Part shown: piece by piece, positions 29,631 to 39,349 of the stretch | Numbering within the stretch: the stretch's first letter is position 1 | Layout of the letters: each line of letters begins with the position of its first letter | Origin: JAFALX01 sp036378495 | GTDB taxonomy: Bacteria > Chloroflexota > Dormibacteria > Aeolococcales > Aeolococcaceae | DNA length: 39,349 nucleotides | Assembly: GCA_036378495.1 (NCBI GenBank) | Contig: DASUWI010000121.1 | Location: 1-39,349 of the forward strand | Direction of reading: 5' to 3' | Notes under the pieces: generated by a model | Told to the model about the DNA's origin: nothing | The model's input: the letters and a program-made list of their open reading frames with translations, nothing else | Databases searched by the model: none | Program-made: the position numbers and the translations under genes

Positions 29631-29740
29631 ACCTCCGTGCTCATGGGCCCGATTGATGCTCCGACGCTGGCCGCTGGTCGATCCTGCACGACCCCCAGGG
29701 AGCGATCTTCGCGGTGCTGCAGCCACCGGAAGGCACATAG
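29631..29740 (+). pseudogene. C-terminal remnant of a VOC gene with a frameshift
   Basis: Plus strand reading gives VLMGPIDAPTL (29637-29669) in one phase, then GRWSILHDPQGAIFAVLQPP in another, ending at TAG 29738. Together this is the standard C-terminal end of two-module VOC proteins (GPxDxPxxGRWxxxxDPQGAxFAV). One missing G near 29669 restores a single frame. The upstream part of the gene is gone: the sequence before it is the ribosome site and start of the small helical gene. It ends three bases before the YqhA-like gene end on the other strand. Confidence 0.65.
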
Positions 29741-29743
29741 CGC

Positions 29744-30247
29744 TCAGCCCTCGTTCCTCGGCCGGCCGCCGAATCGGATGAACACCGTCAGCGCTGCGAC
29801 CACGAGCGCGATGCCGGCTCCCAGCTCGAGCACCTCGGTTCCCGAGACCTGATCGACCACCGTCTCCACGAAGCTCACCGCAACGATCAGCACGATCATG
29901 CTGATCACCCGCACCTTGAGGTCGTTGAGGTCGTGCATCTGCAGCCATTGGGGCATGCGCCGGCCTCCCTCATGACCGATGCGTTCGAAGAAGAGCTCGT
30001 AGAAGCCGATCGCGGCGATCAGGAGCGTCGCCCCGATCAGGAACAGATCGATGTCGAGCAGGAAGATGCCGATCTTGTTGCCCACGGGAAACGGGTGTGA
30101 CACCACCTCGGTGATGCCGTTGATGAATACGGCGGCGCCGTACACGAACGCGCCGATCGCTGCCAGCACCAGCACCGTGATGGGAATCGCGACGACGGCC
30201 CGCGATTGTGTCAGGACAAGCTCGAACAGCCTGCGCATGCCGCGCAT
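29744..30247 (-). CDS. YqhA-like (UPF0114) membrane protein
   Basis: The 167-residue protein has about four hydrophobic segments. It shows the UPF0114 pattern: RRLFELVLTQSRAVVAIPI at the start, LLDIDLFLIGATLLIAAIGFYELF, and the conserved DLNDLKVRVISMIVLIVAVSFVE in the second half. The family's role is unknown. ATG 30247 is used; ATG 30238 would remove three residues and fits the usual start better. It ends three bases after the VOC remnant. Upstream, the small PspA-partner gene ends 44 bases away. Confidence 0.85.
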   Translation of the reverse strand: MRGMRRLFELVLTQSRAVVAIPITVLVLAAIGAFVYGAAVFINGITEVVSHPFPVGNKIGIFLLDIDLFLIGATLLIAAIGFYELFFERIGHEGGRRMPQWLQMHDLNDLKVRVISMIVLIVAVSFVETVVDQVSGTEVLELGAGIALVVAALTVFIRFGGRPRNEG

Positions 30248-30291
30248 TCAACCATCAGATCCGCGCGTGCGGTGGCGAGTGCAGCGCTGCA

Positions 30292-30672
30292 CTACGCCGT
30301 CAGTGTGTTGTCGCCTCCCGTCAGGCGCCGCTCGGCTTCGGCGAGCTCGACACTCTGCGCGTCCAGCGCGGTGCGCAGCTGATGGACGCCATCGAGCAGC
30401 TCGTCGATGATCGCCACCTGCACCTGGGCTCGCTCGGCAGGCTCCGTGCCCTCGGGGCTGCGGTTCAGCATCTGCGCGCGGGCATCCAGCTCCTTGAGCG
30501 CCTCCGCCATGGTCGCCATGCGCGCCGCGATCTCCTCCAGCGCCGCGAGCTGAGGGCCGGACAGCTCCTCCTCCGGCTGCGAGTGCTGGACGCCGGCCAC
30601 CCGCGGACCGATGTCGCCCTTGAGCACGAGCCGTGCTCGCTGCCAGAACCCCATGGACGCCCGCGCCGGCAT
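30292..30672 (-). CDS. Small protein sharing the PspA N-terminal amphipathic helix, plus coiled coil
   Basis: The 126-residue protein has MGFWQRARLVLKGDI near its start (from residue 7). This aligns with the membrane-binding N-terminal helix of the upstream PspA (MGMWQRFRLVMRG). The rest is a heptad-like helical region (LAALEEIAARMATMAEALKE). It lacks the remaining PspA helices, so it is half the length of PspA. The start ATG overlaps the PspA stop by one base (TGATG), coupling the two. A PspA partner or competitor at the inner membrane is plausible but inferred. An alternative start is the Met at position 7. Confidence 0.7.
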   Translation of the reverse strand: MPARASMGFWQRARLVLKGDIGPRVAGVQHSQPEEELSGPQLAALEEIAARMATMAEALKELDARAQMLNRSPEGTEPAERAQVQVAIIDELLDGVHQLRTALDAQSVELAEAERRLTGGDNTLTA

Positions 30673-31457
30673 CAGGCCCCGCGCTCCTGTTCCGCGTCGG
30701 CGGCCTCCGCCGCCTCGGTGGTGCCGGCCTCGATACGGCTCGCCGGGCCTGGGGCGGTCAGCCCCAGCTCCGCCTTCATCGTTGCCAGCCGCTGATCGAC
30801 GGACTGCTCCACCGCCGTCGCCCGCACCTGCGCCTCGATGCCCTCCATGCCGCCTGCGCCGAGCCGGCTGAGCACGCCGGTGTCCATCAGCTCGGTGACG
30901 GCCTCCGCGCGCGCCTGCGTGTGCAGCATCTTGTCGCGCGCGCGCTCCAGGAGCTGCTGCACCTCGTCCATCTCCTTGCTGATCCCGGTGGCCGTCTCAC
31001 CCGCGTGCACCGTGGCCTGGGCGGCGCTGTACTGGGCTTTGAGCGTCTCCTTCTGGGTGCGCATCGCTGCCACGCGAGCCTGGAGCCGCTGCCCGGCCAC
31101 CTCGAGGTTCTCGCGCTGCTGGGTGAGCGCGTCCGCCTGCTGTCGCAGGTTGGCGAGCTGGCCCTCGACGAGCTCCGACTGGGTCAGCGCGCTGGCGGCG
31201 ACCTCCTCGCGGTTCTGCGCCAGCGCTGTCCGGGCCAGCTCGTCGAGCCGCGTGCGGTTGGCCTCCATCTGGCGACCCTGGATCTCGAGCTGCTTCTGCG
31301 CGGTCACCACGTCCGCCACCCCGCGGCGCACCCGTTGCAGGGCGTCGAGCTGCTTCTCGTAGGCCAGCTCCAACGCGTCGGCCGGATTCTCCATCGAGTC
31401 GAGCGCCCTGCTCGCCTTCCCCCGCATCACGAGACGGAAGCGCTGCCACATGCCCAT
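30672..31457 (-). CDS. PspA/IM30 family protein
   Basis: The 261-residue protein starts MGMWQRFRLVMRGKASRALDSMENP, the amphipathic N-terminal helix and linker of PspA/IM30. It continues as a long coiled coil with few breaks (about 30-190), ending in an Ala/Glu-rich tail. Family knowledge: PspA/Vipp1 proteins coat and repair the inner membrane as ESCRT-III-like assemblies. ATG 31457 is chosen because a -10 box GACAAT lies six bases upstream and the family begins exactly here; the longer open frame upstream has no similarity. First gene of a two-gene unit with the mini-PspA. Confidence 0.88.
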   Translation of the reverse strand: MGMWQRFRLVMRGKASRALDSMENPADALELAYEKQLDALQRVRRGVADVVTAQKQLEIQGRQMEANRTRLDELARTALAQNREEVAASALTQSELVEGQLANLRQQADALTQQRENLEVAGQRLQARVAAMRTQKETLKAQYSAAQATVHAGETATGISKEMDEVQQLLERARDKMLHTQARAEAVTELMDTGVLSRLGAGGMEGIEAQVRATAVEQSVDQRLATMKAELGLTAPGPASRIEAGTTEAAEAADAEQERGA

Positions 31458-31463
31458 GGGCCC

Positions 31464-31469
31464 ATTGTC
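31464..31469 (-). promoter_or_regulatory. -10 box GACAAT of the PspA gene
   Basis: GACAAT is followed by six bases and ATG 31457, a leaderless arrangement. No clear -35 box. Confidence 0.35.
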
Positions 31470-31626
31470 GGGGTTCCTCGGGTTCCTGGTGCATGGCTGT
31501 CGCGCGAGCGCGCTGCTCGCGGTTCGTCCAGCCGGGTGCGGTTGGGCTCCATCCGGCGGCCCGTCGCTATGATCCATCGTCGCATCCGGTGGGCGAGGTC
31601 CCCGACGCTGCAAGGAGGAGTCCCTC

Positions 31627-32031
31627 ATGAACATGACCCTCGAAGTGATCCCCGTCCCGGTACGAGACACCGATGTCGCCAAGGACTTCTATGCAAACAA
31701 GCTCGGCTTCGCCGTGGACATGGATGTGCAGATGAACGAGAGCGTTCGCTTCGTGCAGCTGACGCCTCCGGGATCCGGCTGCTCGATACACATCAGCCCG
31801 CGCGCTCCGGGAATGGAGCCGGGGACGCTGAAGGGATTGATCCTGTGCGTCGATGACGCCGCGGCGGCGCGGGCTGCGCTGGCAGAGAACGGTGTCGACC
31901 TGAGCGACGTCGAGGAACAGCCGTGGGGACGGCACGTCTATTTCAGCGATCCGGACGGCAACAGCTGGACGCTGCAGGAATCGTTCGCGCGCAACGAGCG
32001 CAGGGCCCGCGAGACCCACGCGGCTGAATGA
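31627..32031 (+). CDS. VOC family (glyoxalase-like) protein
   Basis: The 134-residue protein has the two-module VOC pattern: EVIPVPVRDTDVAKDFYANKLGF in the first, GLILCVDDAAAARAALAENGV in the second, and YFSDPDGNSWTLQE at the end, with the final Glu as typical metal ligand. Function unknown. ATG 31627 follows AAGGAGG by seven bases. It is divergent from the PspA gene, 169 bases apart, and lies 37 bases upstream of the leucyl-tRNA synthetase gene on the same strand, which has its own -10 box. Confidence 0.88.
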   Translation: MNMTLEVIPVPVRDTDVAKDFYANKLGFAVDMDVQMNESVRFVQLTPPGSGCSIHISPRAPGMEPGTLKGLILCVDDAAAARAALAENGVDLSDVEEQPWGRHVYFSDPDGNSWTLQESFARNERRARETHAAE

Positions 32032-32056
32032 CGTCCCCGCGGGACGGGTTTCTGGG

Positions 32057-32062
32057 TACCGT
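32057..32062 (+). promoter_or_regulatory. -10 box TACCGT of leuS
   Basis: TACCGT is followed by six bases and ATG 32069. Leaderless arrangement. Confidence 0.4.
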
Positions 32063-32068
32063 GTAGTC

Positions 32069-34498
<2,430 letters not shown>

Positions 34499-34517
34499 GG
34501 CGGCCGGCGCGGGCGGG

Positions 34518-35693
34518 TCAGTCGCGCACGATGCGCGGGCGCGGCGGTGAGGTCCCGGGGAGCGGCAGCGGGCGTCCCAGGAAGAACCCCTGCGCGAAGC
34601 CCACGCTGAGCTCCTCCAGCGCCGCCAGCTCCTCGGGCCGCTCCACGGCCTCCGCGATGAGCGACGCCCCGACGTCGGCGGCGAAGCGCACGAGCGCTGC
34701 GGCGAGCGCGCGCTTCACCGGGTCGGAGTCGATGCCGTGAGTGAGGAAGCCGTCGAGCTTGATGAACTCGGGGAGCAGCTGCACGATCTGGTTGAGCCCG
34801 GAGTGCCCGGCGCCGGCGTCGTCGATGGCCAGCCGGACACCGCGCGAGCGCAGCCGCTTGAGCACCTCTTTCAGCACGCTGTAGTCGGCGACGGCGGCAT
34901 GCTCGGTGATCTCGAGCACCAGCCGGTCGCAGGGGACGGGCGACAGGGTCTGGTCCAGCTCGGGCGCCGCAAGCGTCGCCGGAGAGACGTTCACCGACAT
35001 GAAGACTCCGGACGGGAGATGCTGTGACAGCGCCACGGCGTTGCCCAGGGCGCGCATCTCGAGCTCGGTGCCGAGACCGACCGACGCCGCCTCCGCGAAC
35101 CACTTGTCGGGAGTGCGCTCGGGGAGAAGCTGGAAGCGCGACAGCGCCTCGAACCCATGCACCATCCCGCTCTGCAACGAGAAGATGGGCTGGAGCACGA
35201 TCTGCGGGCCGTTGCCGGCGAGAATCTCCTGCACGCGTGCAGCGCGCTCGTCGTTCTCACGCTGCAGGCGGGCGGTCTCCTCGTCCGCTTCCACAGCCGT
35301 GGTGATGTCGCGCGCGCTGGCGTACACGGCGCCGTCGATCATCGCCGCGGTCGCCGTCCAGGCGAGCCATCGGTACGAGCCGTTGACGCAGCGATAGCGG
35401 TTGCGAAAGTGCACCGATGGGTTGCCGCCGACGATCTTGGACGCCTCGGCGAGGGTGGCCTCGCGGTCCTCGGGGTGCACGAAGTCGATGTAGGGGCGGG
35501 CGAGCAGCTCCTCCTGGGACCAGCCGAGCACGCGCGTCCACGCGGGATTCAGCGCCTTGAAGTACCCGTCGACGCCGGCGACACAGAGCATGTCCGCCGC
35601 CTGGGTGAAGAAGTCGTCGGGCCACTCGCGCATCGCGGTCGCCCGGCGCCCCTGCGTCCAGCCGACGATCTCCACCCGCGGTCTCGAGGTCAT
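34518..35693 (-). CDS. PAS-EAL cyclic-di-GMP phosphodiesterase
   Basis: The 391-residue soluble protein has a PAS domain at about 25-130 (AADMLCVAGVDGYFKALNPAW). A short linker and an EAL domain at about 160-375 follow. EAL motif residues are Glu182-Ala-Leu184, and the metal or catalytic residues are all present: Asn235, Glu261, Asp291-Asp292, Lys312, Glu348 and Gln368. It is therefore probably an active phosphodiesterase that hydrolyses c-di-GMP to pGpG, gated by the PAS domain. No GGDEF part. ATG 35693 is chosen because a -10 box GACACT lies eight bases upstream. It sits 19 bases from the leuS end, convergent with it. Confidence 0.87.
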   Translation of the reverse strand: MTSRPRVEIVGWTQGRRATAMREWPDDFFTQAADMLCVAGVDGYFKALNPAWTRVLGWSQEELLARPYIDFVHPEDREATLAEASKIVGGNPSVHFRNRYRCVNGSYRWLAWTATAAMIDGAVYASARDITTAVEADEETARLQRENDERAARVQEILAGNGPQIVLQPIFSLQSGMVHGFEALSRFQLLPERTPDKWFAEAASVGLGTELEMRALGNAVALSQHLPSGVFMSVNVSPATLAAPELDQTLSPVPCDRLVLEITEHAAVADYSVLKEVLKRLRSRGVRLAIDDAGAGHSGLNQIVQLLPEFIKLDGFLTHGIDSDPVKRALAAALVRFAADVGASLIAEAVERPEELAALEELSVGFAQGFFLGRPLPLPGTSPPRPRIVRD

Positions 35694-35701
35694 CGTCGAA
35701 G

Positions 35702-35707
35702 AGTGTC
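35702..35707 (-). promoter_or_regulatory. -10 box GACACT of the PAS-EAL gene
   Basis: GACACT on the minus strand is followed by eight bases and ATG 35693. Confidence 0.35.
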
Positions 35708-35796
35708 GGGCGCGTGACTCCGGCTCATTTGCGAGACCGATGAACCGTGACGGCGGTGTCATCGAACCATCCGGGCGGGTTCGGGGCGCCTTCGGC

Positions 35797-36231
35797 TCAA
35801 CGGTTGCGGCGCATCTGCACGTGGGGGATGCCGTCCTCGATCCACTCAGGGCTGCATACCCCGAATCCGAACGACTCGTACCAGGACTGCAAGCGCGCCT
35901 GCGCCTTGATTTCGACGGGGCGCCCGGCCCGCTGCAGCGCCGAGCGCAGCAGCGCCGCGGCCAGCCCCCGGCCGCGGCGGTCCGCGCGCGTGACGATGCG
36001 GCCGATCTGGGGCACCTCACCGCCGAGGAGGCGAAGCGTCGCCACCACGGCGCCCTGCTCCTCGATCCAGAGGTGGATGGTGTCCGGGTCGCCGTCGCGG
36101 CCGTCCATGTCCATGTACGCGCAGGCCTGTTCGACGACGAACACGTCGCTGCGCAGCTTGAGGATCTGGTACAGGACCTGCGGCCGCAGCTCGGCGAGGG
36201 AGGCCGCGCGCACGATCGGGCCGCCGGTCAT
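35797..36231 (-). CDS. ElaA-type GNAT acetyltransferase
   Basis: The 144-residue protein shows the ElaA signature: LYQILKLRSDVFVVEQACAY (about 21-40) and the DGRDGDPDTIHLW segment. The GNAT acetyl-CoA loop reads RGRGLAAALL, and YESFGFGVCSPEWIEDGIPH closes the domain. GNAT proteins transfer acetyl from acetyl-CoA to amines; the substrate of ElaA is not settled. ATG 36231 is chosen because TAGGGT lies seven bases upstream, rather than the GTG at 36240, which lies inside that box. Divergent from the receiver gene. Confidence 0.85.
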   Translation of the reverse strand: MTGGPIVRAASLAELRPQVLYQILKLRSDVFVVEQACAYMDMDGRDGDPDTIHLWIEEQGAVVATLRLLGGEVPQIGRIVTRADRRGRGLAAALLRSALQRAGRPVEIKAQARLQSWYESFGFGVCSPEWIEDGIPHVQMRRNR

Positions 36232-36238
36232 CGGCACC

Positions 36239-36244
36239 ACCCTA
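36239..36244 (-). promoter_or_regulatory. -10 box TAGGGT of the GNAT gene
   Basis: TAGGGT on the minus strand followed by seven bases and ATG 36231 decides the start. Confidence 0.4.
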
Positions 36245-36274
36245 CCCGGCCCTGTCGCACCGTCGTTGCGGCTC

Positions 36275-36303
36275 TTGGCTTGTCCGTCCGCACCGTGTAC
36301 GCT
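36275..36303 (+). promoter_or_regulatory. Sigma-70-type promoter TTGGCT-N17-TACGCT
   Basis: TTGGCT (36275-36280), a 17-base spacer and TACGCT (36298-36303) precede ATG 36315 by 11 bases. The layout gives a leader of a few bases. Confidence 0.55.
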
Positions 36304-36314
36304 GTGCGCTCCCG

Positions 36315-36722
36315 ATGGACGCAGAGCGCTCGCACGAGCGCGTTCTCATCGTCGACGACGATCCCTCGTTCCTCCGCTACCTCGACCTCCGGCTCCAGCT
36401 CGAGGGCTACCAGACATACATGGCCGCCTCGGCAGAGGACGGCCTGGGGGCGGTCGAGTCGTTCGAGCCCACAGTTGTGATCACCGACGTCGTGCTGCCC
36501 GGGATGAACGGCCTCGAGCTGGTGCGCCGGCTTCGCGCCGACAGCCGCCACCGCCGCCTGCCGATTCTCATCCTCACCGGCGCCGATCACTCGGCGGCCG
36601 TGGGTGACGTGGTGGGGCTGGGCCTGATCTGGTACCTGCGCAAGGGCGCCGAATGGCCCCTCATCCTGCGCACGCTGCGCAACCTGTCGACGCGCGCCCG
36701 CGAGCTGCTGCTCGCTTCCTGA
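36315..36722 (+). CDS. Receiver-only response regulator
   Basis: The 135-residue protein is a single REC domain. The acidic pocket is Asp14-Asp15-Asp16 (LIVDDD), the phosphoacceptor is Asp58 (VVITDVVLPGMNG), the Thr is in ILILTGADH and the Lys is in WYLRKGAEW. No output domain is present, so it would act by protein contact. No histidine kinase gene is in the window; it could be a target of a distant kinase or act beside the c-di-GMP proteins. A good promoter ends 11 bases upstream. Confidence 0.87.
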   Translation: MDAERSHERVLIVDDDPSFLRYLDLRLQLEGYQTYMAASAEDGLGAVESFEPTVVITDVVLPGMNGLELVRRLRADSRHRRLPILILTGADHSAAVGDVVGLGLIWYLRKGAEWPLILRTLRNLSTRARELLLAS

Positions 36723-36789
36723 TCCGGCGCGCCACCGCGCTGGACGGCCCGGCCGCCGTGCCCCTCTCGATTTCGGCAATGTCTGCGCG

Positions 36790-36795
36790 TATGAT
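36790..36795 (+). promoter_or_regulatory. -10 box TATGAT and short leader of the HExxE protein gene
   Basis: TATGAT at 36790-36795 predicts a start near 36802 and a leader of about 48 bases before ATG 36850. The leader holds an AGGAGG at about 36811 followed by a TTG-start reading frame of 12 codons that overlaps the real start. Whether that leader frame is used is unclear. Confidence 0.35.
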
Positions 36796-36849
36796 CGCGC
36801 CAATAGCTTCAGGAGGCGTTGGACCGGCGGGGTCAGAAGGGACACACGC

Positions 36850-37851
36850 ATGGCTGACTGGGAACGCGACGGCAGATATGGTTCGTGGTTCAAGCGCCGA
36901 ACCCGACTCGCCCAAGCGCTGACCGGGTTCGTGGCTGTGGCAGCCGTGGTCGGCGGTGTGTTCGCGTTTCTGCCCCGGCACGAGGTGGTTGCCACGGCGG
37001 CGGCGTCGCCGCATCCCCGGACCATGCAGCGCGACCTGGTGCCGGTGCCGGCGCTGGGCGTCCCCATGCCCGGGCCCCTCACGTACGGAGGTGGCGGCGT
37101 CGAGGTCACACCGAAGGTCTATCTCGTGTTCTGGGGCTGGTCCAACACGGCCGACCCCGTGGCGGCGCTGATGAAGAACTTCGTCGGCGCCATCGGCGGG
37201 ACCGCGTGGGCCGGCGTCTCGACGCAGTACTACGAGAACGGCGGCGCGGGGCAGCTGCACGTCACCAACCCGGGCCAGCAGCTCGCCGGCGTGTGGTTCG
37301 ACAACACCAATGCGATTCACGACAACCTCTCCGCGCAGGACATCGGCAACGAGGCACTGCGCGCCATCCACCGGTTCGGGATCACCGACTTCGCCAACTC
37401 CGACATCGTGGTGGCGCAGCCGCAGAACGCCAACGACGCCGGCTTCAACCAGGGCCAGTACTGCGCGTGGCACGACTGGAGCACCAACACCGGGTACCAG
37501 TTCCCCATCGGCACGCCGGCCTTCGCGTTCACCAGCATGCCGTACGTGCTCAACGCCGGAGCCGGCTGCGGCAAGGACTTCGTCAACGCGGCGCCCGGCG
37601 GCGACGTCGACGGCTTCACCATCGTCCTCGGGCACGAGATCGAGGAGGCGGTGACCGACCCCGGTGGCGGGGCGTCGACGAATCTCGGCTGGCTCGACTT
37701 CAACGGCGAGGAGAACGGCGACAAGTGCGCGTGGGTCGACATCGGACCCGGCGGCGTGCTCAACATCACCGGCAACGACGGCAAGACCTATCCGGTGCAG
37801 GGTCTCTGGGACAACTCGCAGCTGCTCGGGCTCGGCTACTGCACCAACTGA
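36850..37851 (+). CDS. Secreted/anchored protein with HExxE motif (EXORDIUM-like putative metallopeptidase)
   Basis: The 333-residue protein has a cytoplasmic basic start, one N-terminal TM (LAQALTGFVAVAAVVGGVFAFL, 20-41) and an extracytoplasmic globular domain. The domain contains His262-Glu263-x-x-Glu266 in FTIVLGHEIEEAVTDPGG and, downstream, NGEENGDKCAWVDIG. This order resembles the H/E-rich active region seen in EXORDIUM/phosphate-induced-like and related proteins, a comparison from memory. Cysteines 205, 240, 293 and 331 could form two disulfides. HExxE rather than HExxH makes peptidase activity uncertain. GAAGGG lies about nine bases before ATG 36850. Convergent with the glycosyltransferase gene. 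Confidence 0.65.
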   Translation: MADWERDGRYGSWFKRRTRLAQALTGFVAVAAVVGGVFAFLPRHEVVATAAASPHPRTMQRDLVPVPALGVPMPGPLTYGGGGVEVTPKVYLVFWGWSNTADPVAALMKNFVGAIGGTAWAGVSTQYYENGGAGQLHVTNPGQQLAGVWFDNTNAIHDNLSAQDIGNEALRAIHRFGITDFANSDIVVAQPQNANDAGFNQGQYCAWHDWSTNTGYQFPIGTPAFAFTSMPYVLNAGAGCGKDFVNAAPGGDVDGFTIVLGHEIEEAVTDPGGGASTNLGWLDFNGEENGDKCAWVDIGPGGVLNITGNDGKTYPVQGLWDNSQLLGLGYCTN

Positions 37852-37857
37852 TCGTCG

Positions 37858-39339
37858 TCAGCCGCGCCGGTACGTGACCACGCAGGCGCCGAGCCAGCAC
37901 GTGCGTGCGCGCTGGCTGTAGCCGTCGGGAATCGACGGGGGCCGCTCGTTGGGCTGCGTGACGGCGTACACGGTGCCGTCGTACCCGGTCACGCGCGCCG
38001 GCAGCGCCGGGGTGATCACGCCATGCGGGTATACGGCGGTGCCCCAGTACCACTGCACGGAGTCCTGCAACACCAGCGTCCGCCGCAGCAGCGGCGGCGG
38101 CGCCTCCTCGAGCAGCAGCAGGTACTCGCTGGCGTACGCGTCCACCAGGTCATGCGGCCCCACCTCGGTGCGCAACGAGGCGATCGCCGCCTGTGTGTCG
38201 GGGTGGTCGGGCAGCAGCGCGAGCGCGAGCGTGGCGCTGAGCGTCGCCACCAGCGCGGCAGCGACGAGGCGGCGCGAGGCCACCAGCGCCAGCCCGGCGC
38301 CGAGCAGGGCGTAGGCGGGGCCCCAGACCACGCCCGCGTAGCGGCCGTCCACCAGCGGGTGCCACAGGCTCAGGGGAAAGAGCAGCAGTGCCGCACCGAA
38401 GCCGCACACGGCGCAGAACGCCGCGGCGCGGCTGCGGGGGTCGCCGAGCCGGCGCCGCCGCGCGACGAGCACGCCGAGCAGCAGGATGCCCGCGGCCATG
38501 GCCACGCCCTGGAACACCTGCATCGCGGGCTTCCACGGCACCCAGGGCTCGATCGGTGGGCCGGCGAAGAACTGCACCAGCGAGCCGCTCACCGACTCGA
38601 AGTCGACGGGCTGCACCCAGAACGGCTGGCCCGCGTGTCCCAGCTGCGCCGACGCTGCCACCAGCCAGGGCACCAGCGTGAGCCCGGCGGCTGCAGCAAC
38701 TGCCGCGGCGACGGCGGTCCGGCGCCATCCCGCGCGCAGCACCAACGCGACCGCGACGAGCTGCGCCGGTACCGCCAGCACGGCGAAATAGTCGGTGTAG
38801 AGCGCGAGCGCCATCAGCCCGCCGTACACCACCCAGCGAGCGCGCGTGGGGCGATCGACGGCGCGCCACAGCGCGAGTGTTGTCGCCATCACCACCGTGG
38901 TCGCCACGGCATACATGCGCGCGTCCAGCGCGCTCAGCGCCAGCGCAGGGCTGAGCGCGCATACCACCGCGGTGAGCAGCCCGCCGCGATCGCCGGCGAT
39001 GCGGCGGCCCAGTGCCGCCCCCAGCGGGATGGCGGCGGCGCCGGCGAGCGCGGGAAACAGGCGCAGCCCGGCCGTCCCCGGCACCAGCGACGCCACCGCG
39101 CGCTCGAGCACGTACGCGACGGGTGGCGCGCTGTCGGCGCGAACCACGTCGAGCATGCCGCCCAGCGAGCGCGATGTGGCCAGCGCGGTGAACGCTTCGT
39201 CGCGCCAGATCGGCTGGTACGCGAGCAGTGCCAGCCGGCCGGCGAGCCCGGCAGCGGTGATGAGGACGACGCGACCCGCGTAGGTGTCGCTCAGCCAGCG
39301 GAGAACACGCTGTGCGAGGCTCGGCGCAGAGTGGAGCAC
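37858..39339 (-). CDS. Membrane glycosyltransferase of the GT39/ArnT-like group, possibly cut by window edge
   Basis: The 493-residue protein has about 11-12 hydrophobic segments. The first loop carries the conserved acidic site of PMT/ArnT-type enzymes (IWRDEAFTALATSRSLGGML, about 44-63). This is followed by the usual Asp-rich YERAV-like helix (VAYVLERAVASLVPG). Such enzymes use polyprenyl-linked sugars to modify lipids or proteins outside the membrane. A C-terminal soluble extension holds the residues LVDAYASEYLLLLEEAP and ends WLGACVVTYRRG. GTG 39339 is the first start, but the frame remains open to base 39349, so the true start may lie beyond the window. Convergent with the HExxE gene, six bases between stops. 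Confidence 0.75.
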   Translation of the reverse strand: MLHSAPSLAQRVLRWLSDTYAGRVVLITAAGLAGRLALLAYQPIWRDEAFTALATSRSLGGMLDVVRADSAPPVAYVLERAVASLVPGTAGLRLFPALAGAAAIPLGAALGRRIAGDRGGLLTAVVCALSPALALSALDARMYAVATTVVMATTLALWRAVDRPTRARWVVYGGLMALALYTDYFAVLAVPAQLVAVALVLRAGWRRTAVAAAVAAAAGLTLVPWLVAASAQLGHAGQPFWVQPVDFESVSGSLVQFFAGPPIEPWVPWKPAMQVFQGVAMAAGILLLGVLVARRRRLGDPRSRAAAFCAVCGFGAALLLFPLSLWHPLVDGRYAGVVWGPAYALLGAGLALVASRRLVAAALVATLSATLALALLPDHPDTQAAIASLRTEVGPHDLVDAYASEYLLLLEEAPPPLLRRTLVLQDSVQWYWGTAVYPHGVITPALPARVTGYDGTVYAVTQPNERPPSIPDGYSQRARTCWLGACVVTYRRG

Positions 39340-39349
39340 CGCTGTCCGC

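Overview
The window is high-GC DNA (my estimate about 70%) from a bacterial chromosome. It is densely packed with single-copy housekeeping, regulatory and small-molecule genes. There is no phage, insertion sequence, CRISPR array or plasmid feature. Families typical of Actinomycetota and neighbouring soil Terrabacteria recur: DUF3054, YCII/DGPF-like and VOC proteins, a SigG-like ECF sigma factor with a SnoaL-like tail, HTH_42 winged-helix proteins, group II truncated haemoglobin and an ElaA-type GNAT. GTG starts are frequent. An uncultured soil actinobacterium (for example Thermoleophilia) or a relative such as Dormibacterota would fit. This placement is inference; the leucyl-tRNA synthetase at 32069-34498 is the best marker for testing it.

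Layout. 1-3905 (+): end of a secreted phosphodiesterase/phosphatase, an MFS transporter and a TM-loop-TM membrane protein. 3928-6869 (-): a repeat-bearing PDZ protein, a coupled Nudix / zinc-type oxidoreductase / DUF3054 operon and a YCII-like protein. 6997-10136 (+): three consecutive CooC-like P-loop ATPases followed by a YihY/BrkB membrane protein. 10149-12781: a VOC, sigma-factor and STAS neighbourhood with an internally deleted VOC gene and two inverted repeats built on CGATGAG. 12870-17997: a small protein, a ferritin-like protein, a TetR/EmrB-type efflux pair with a perfect 18-bp operator, a truncated haemoglobin and an anchored exported protein. 18190-24003: a coiled-coil protein, a MetE-like methyltransferase, a flippase-like membrane protein, a cNMP-binding/TrxR-like flavoprotein without its CxxC, a RibD/DHFR-like reductase and a luciferase-domain protein. 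24119-26830: a membrane GAF-PAS-GGDEF-EAL protein, followed by tRNA-Thr(CGU). 26979-31457: cupin, AlkZ-like winged-helix protein, FMN reductase, two small proteins, a second decayed VOC gene, a YqhA-like protein, and PspA with a small partner sharing its N-terminal helix. 31627-39349: VOC, LeuRS, PAS-EAL, GNAT, receiver-only regulator, a secreted HExxE protein and a membrane glycosyltransferase running to or past the right edge.

How the parts work together. The strongest candidate for an undescribed system is the three-ATPase cassette. One paralogue keeps the metal-binding Cys motif of CooC and two lack it, and no carbon monoxide dehydrogenase gene is present. Two c-di-GMP enzymes and a lone receiver suggest local signalling. 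Many genes have a TAnnnT-like -10 box only 5-13 bases before the start codon, so leaderless transcription is probably common. I used that pattern to choose several starts. All functional calls come from reading the sequence; no database search was possible.
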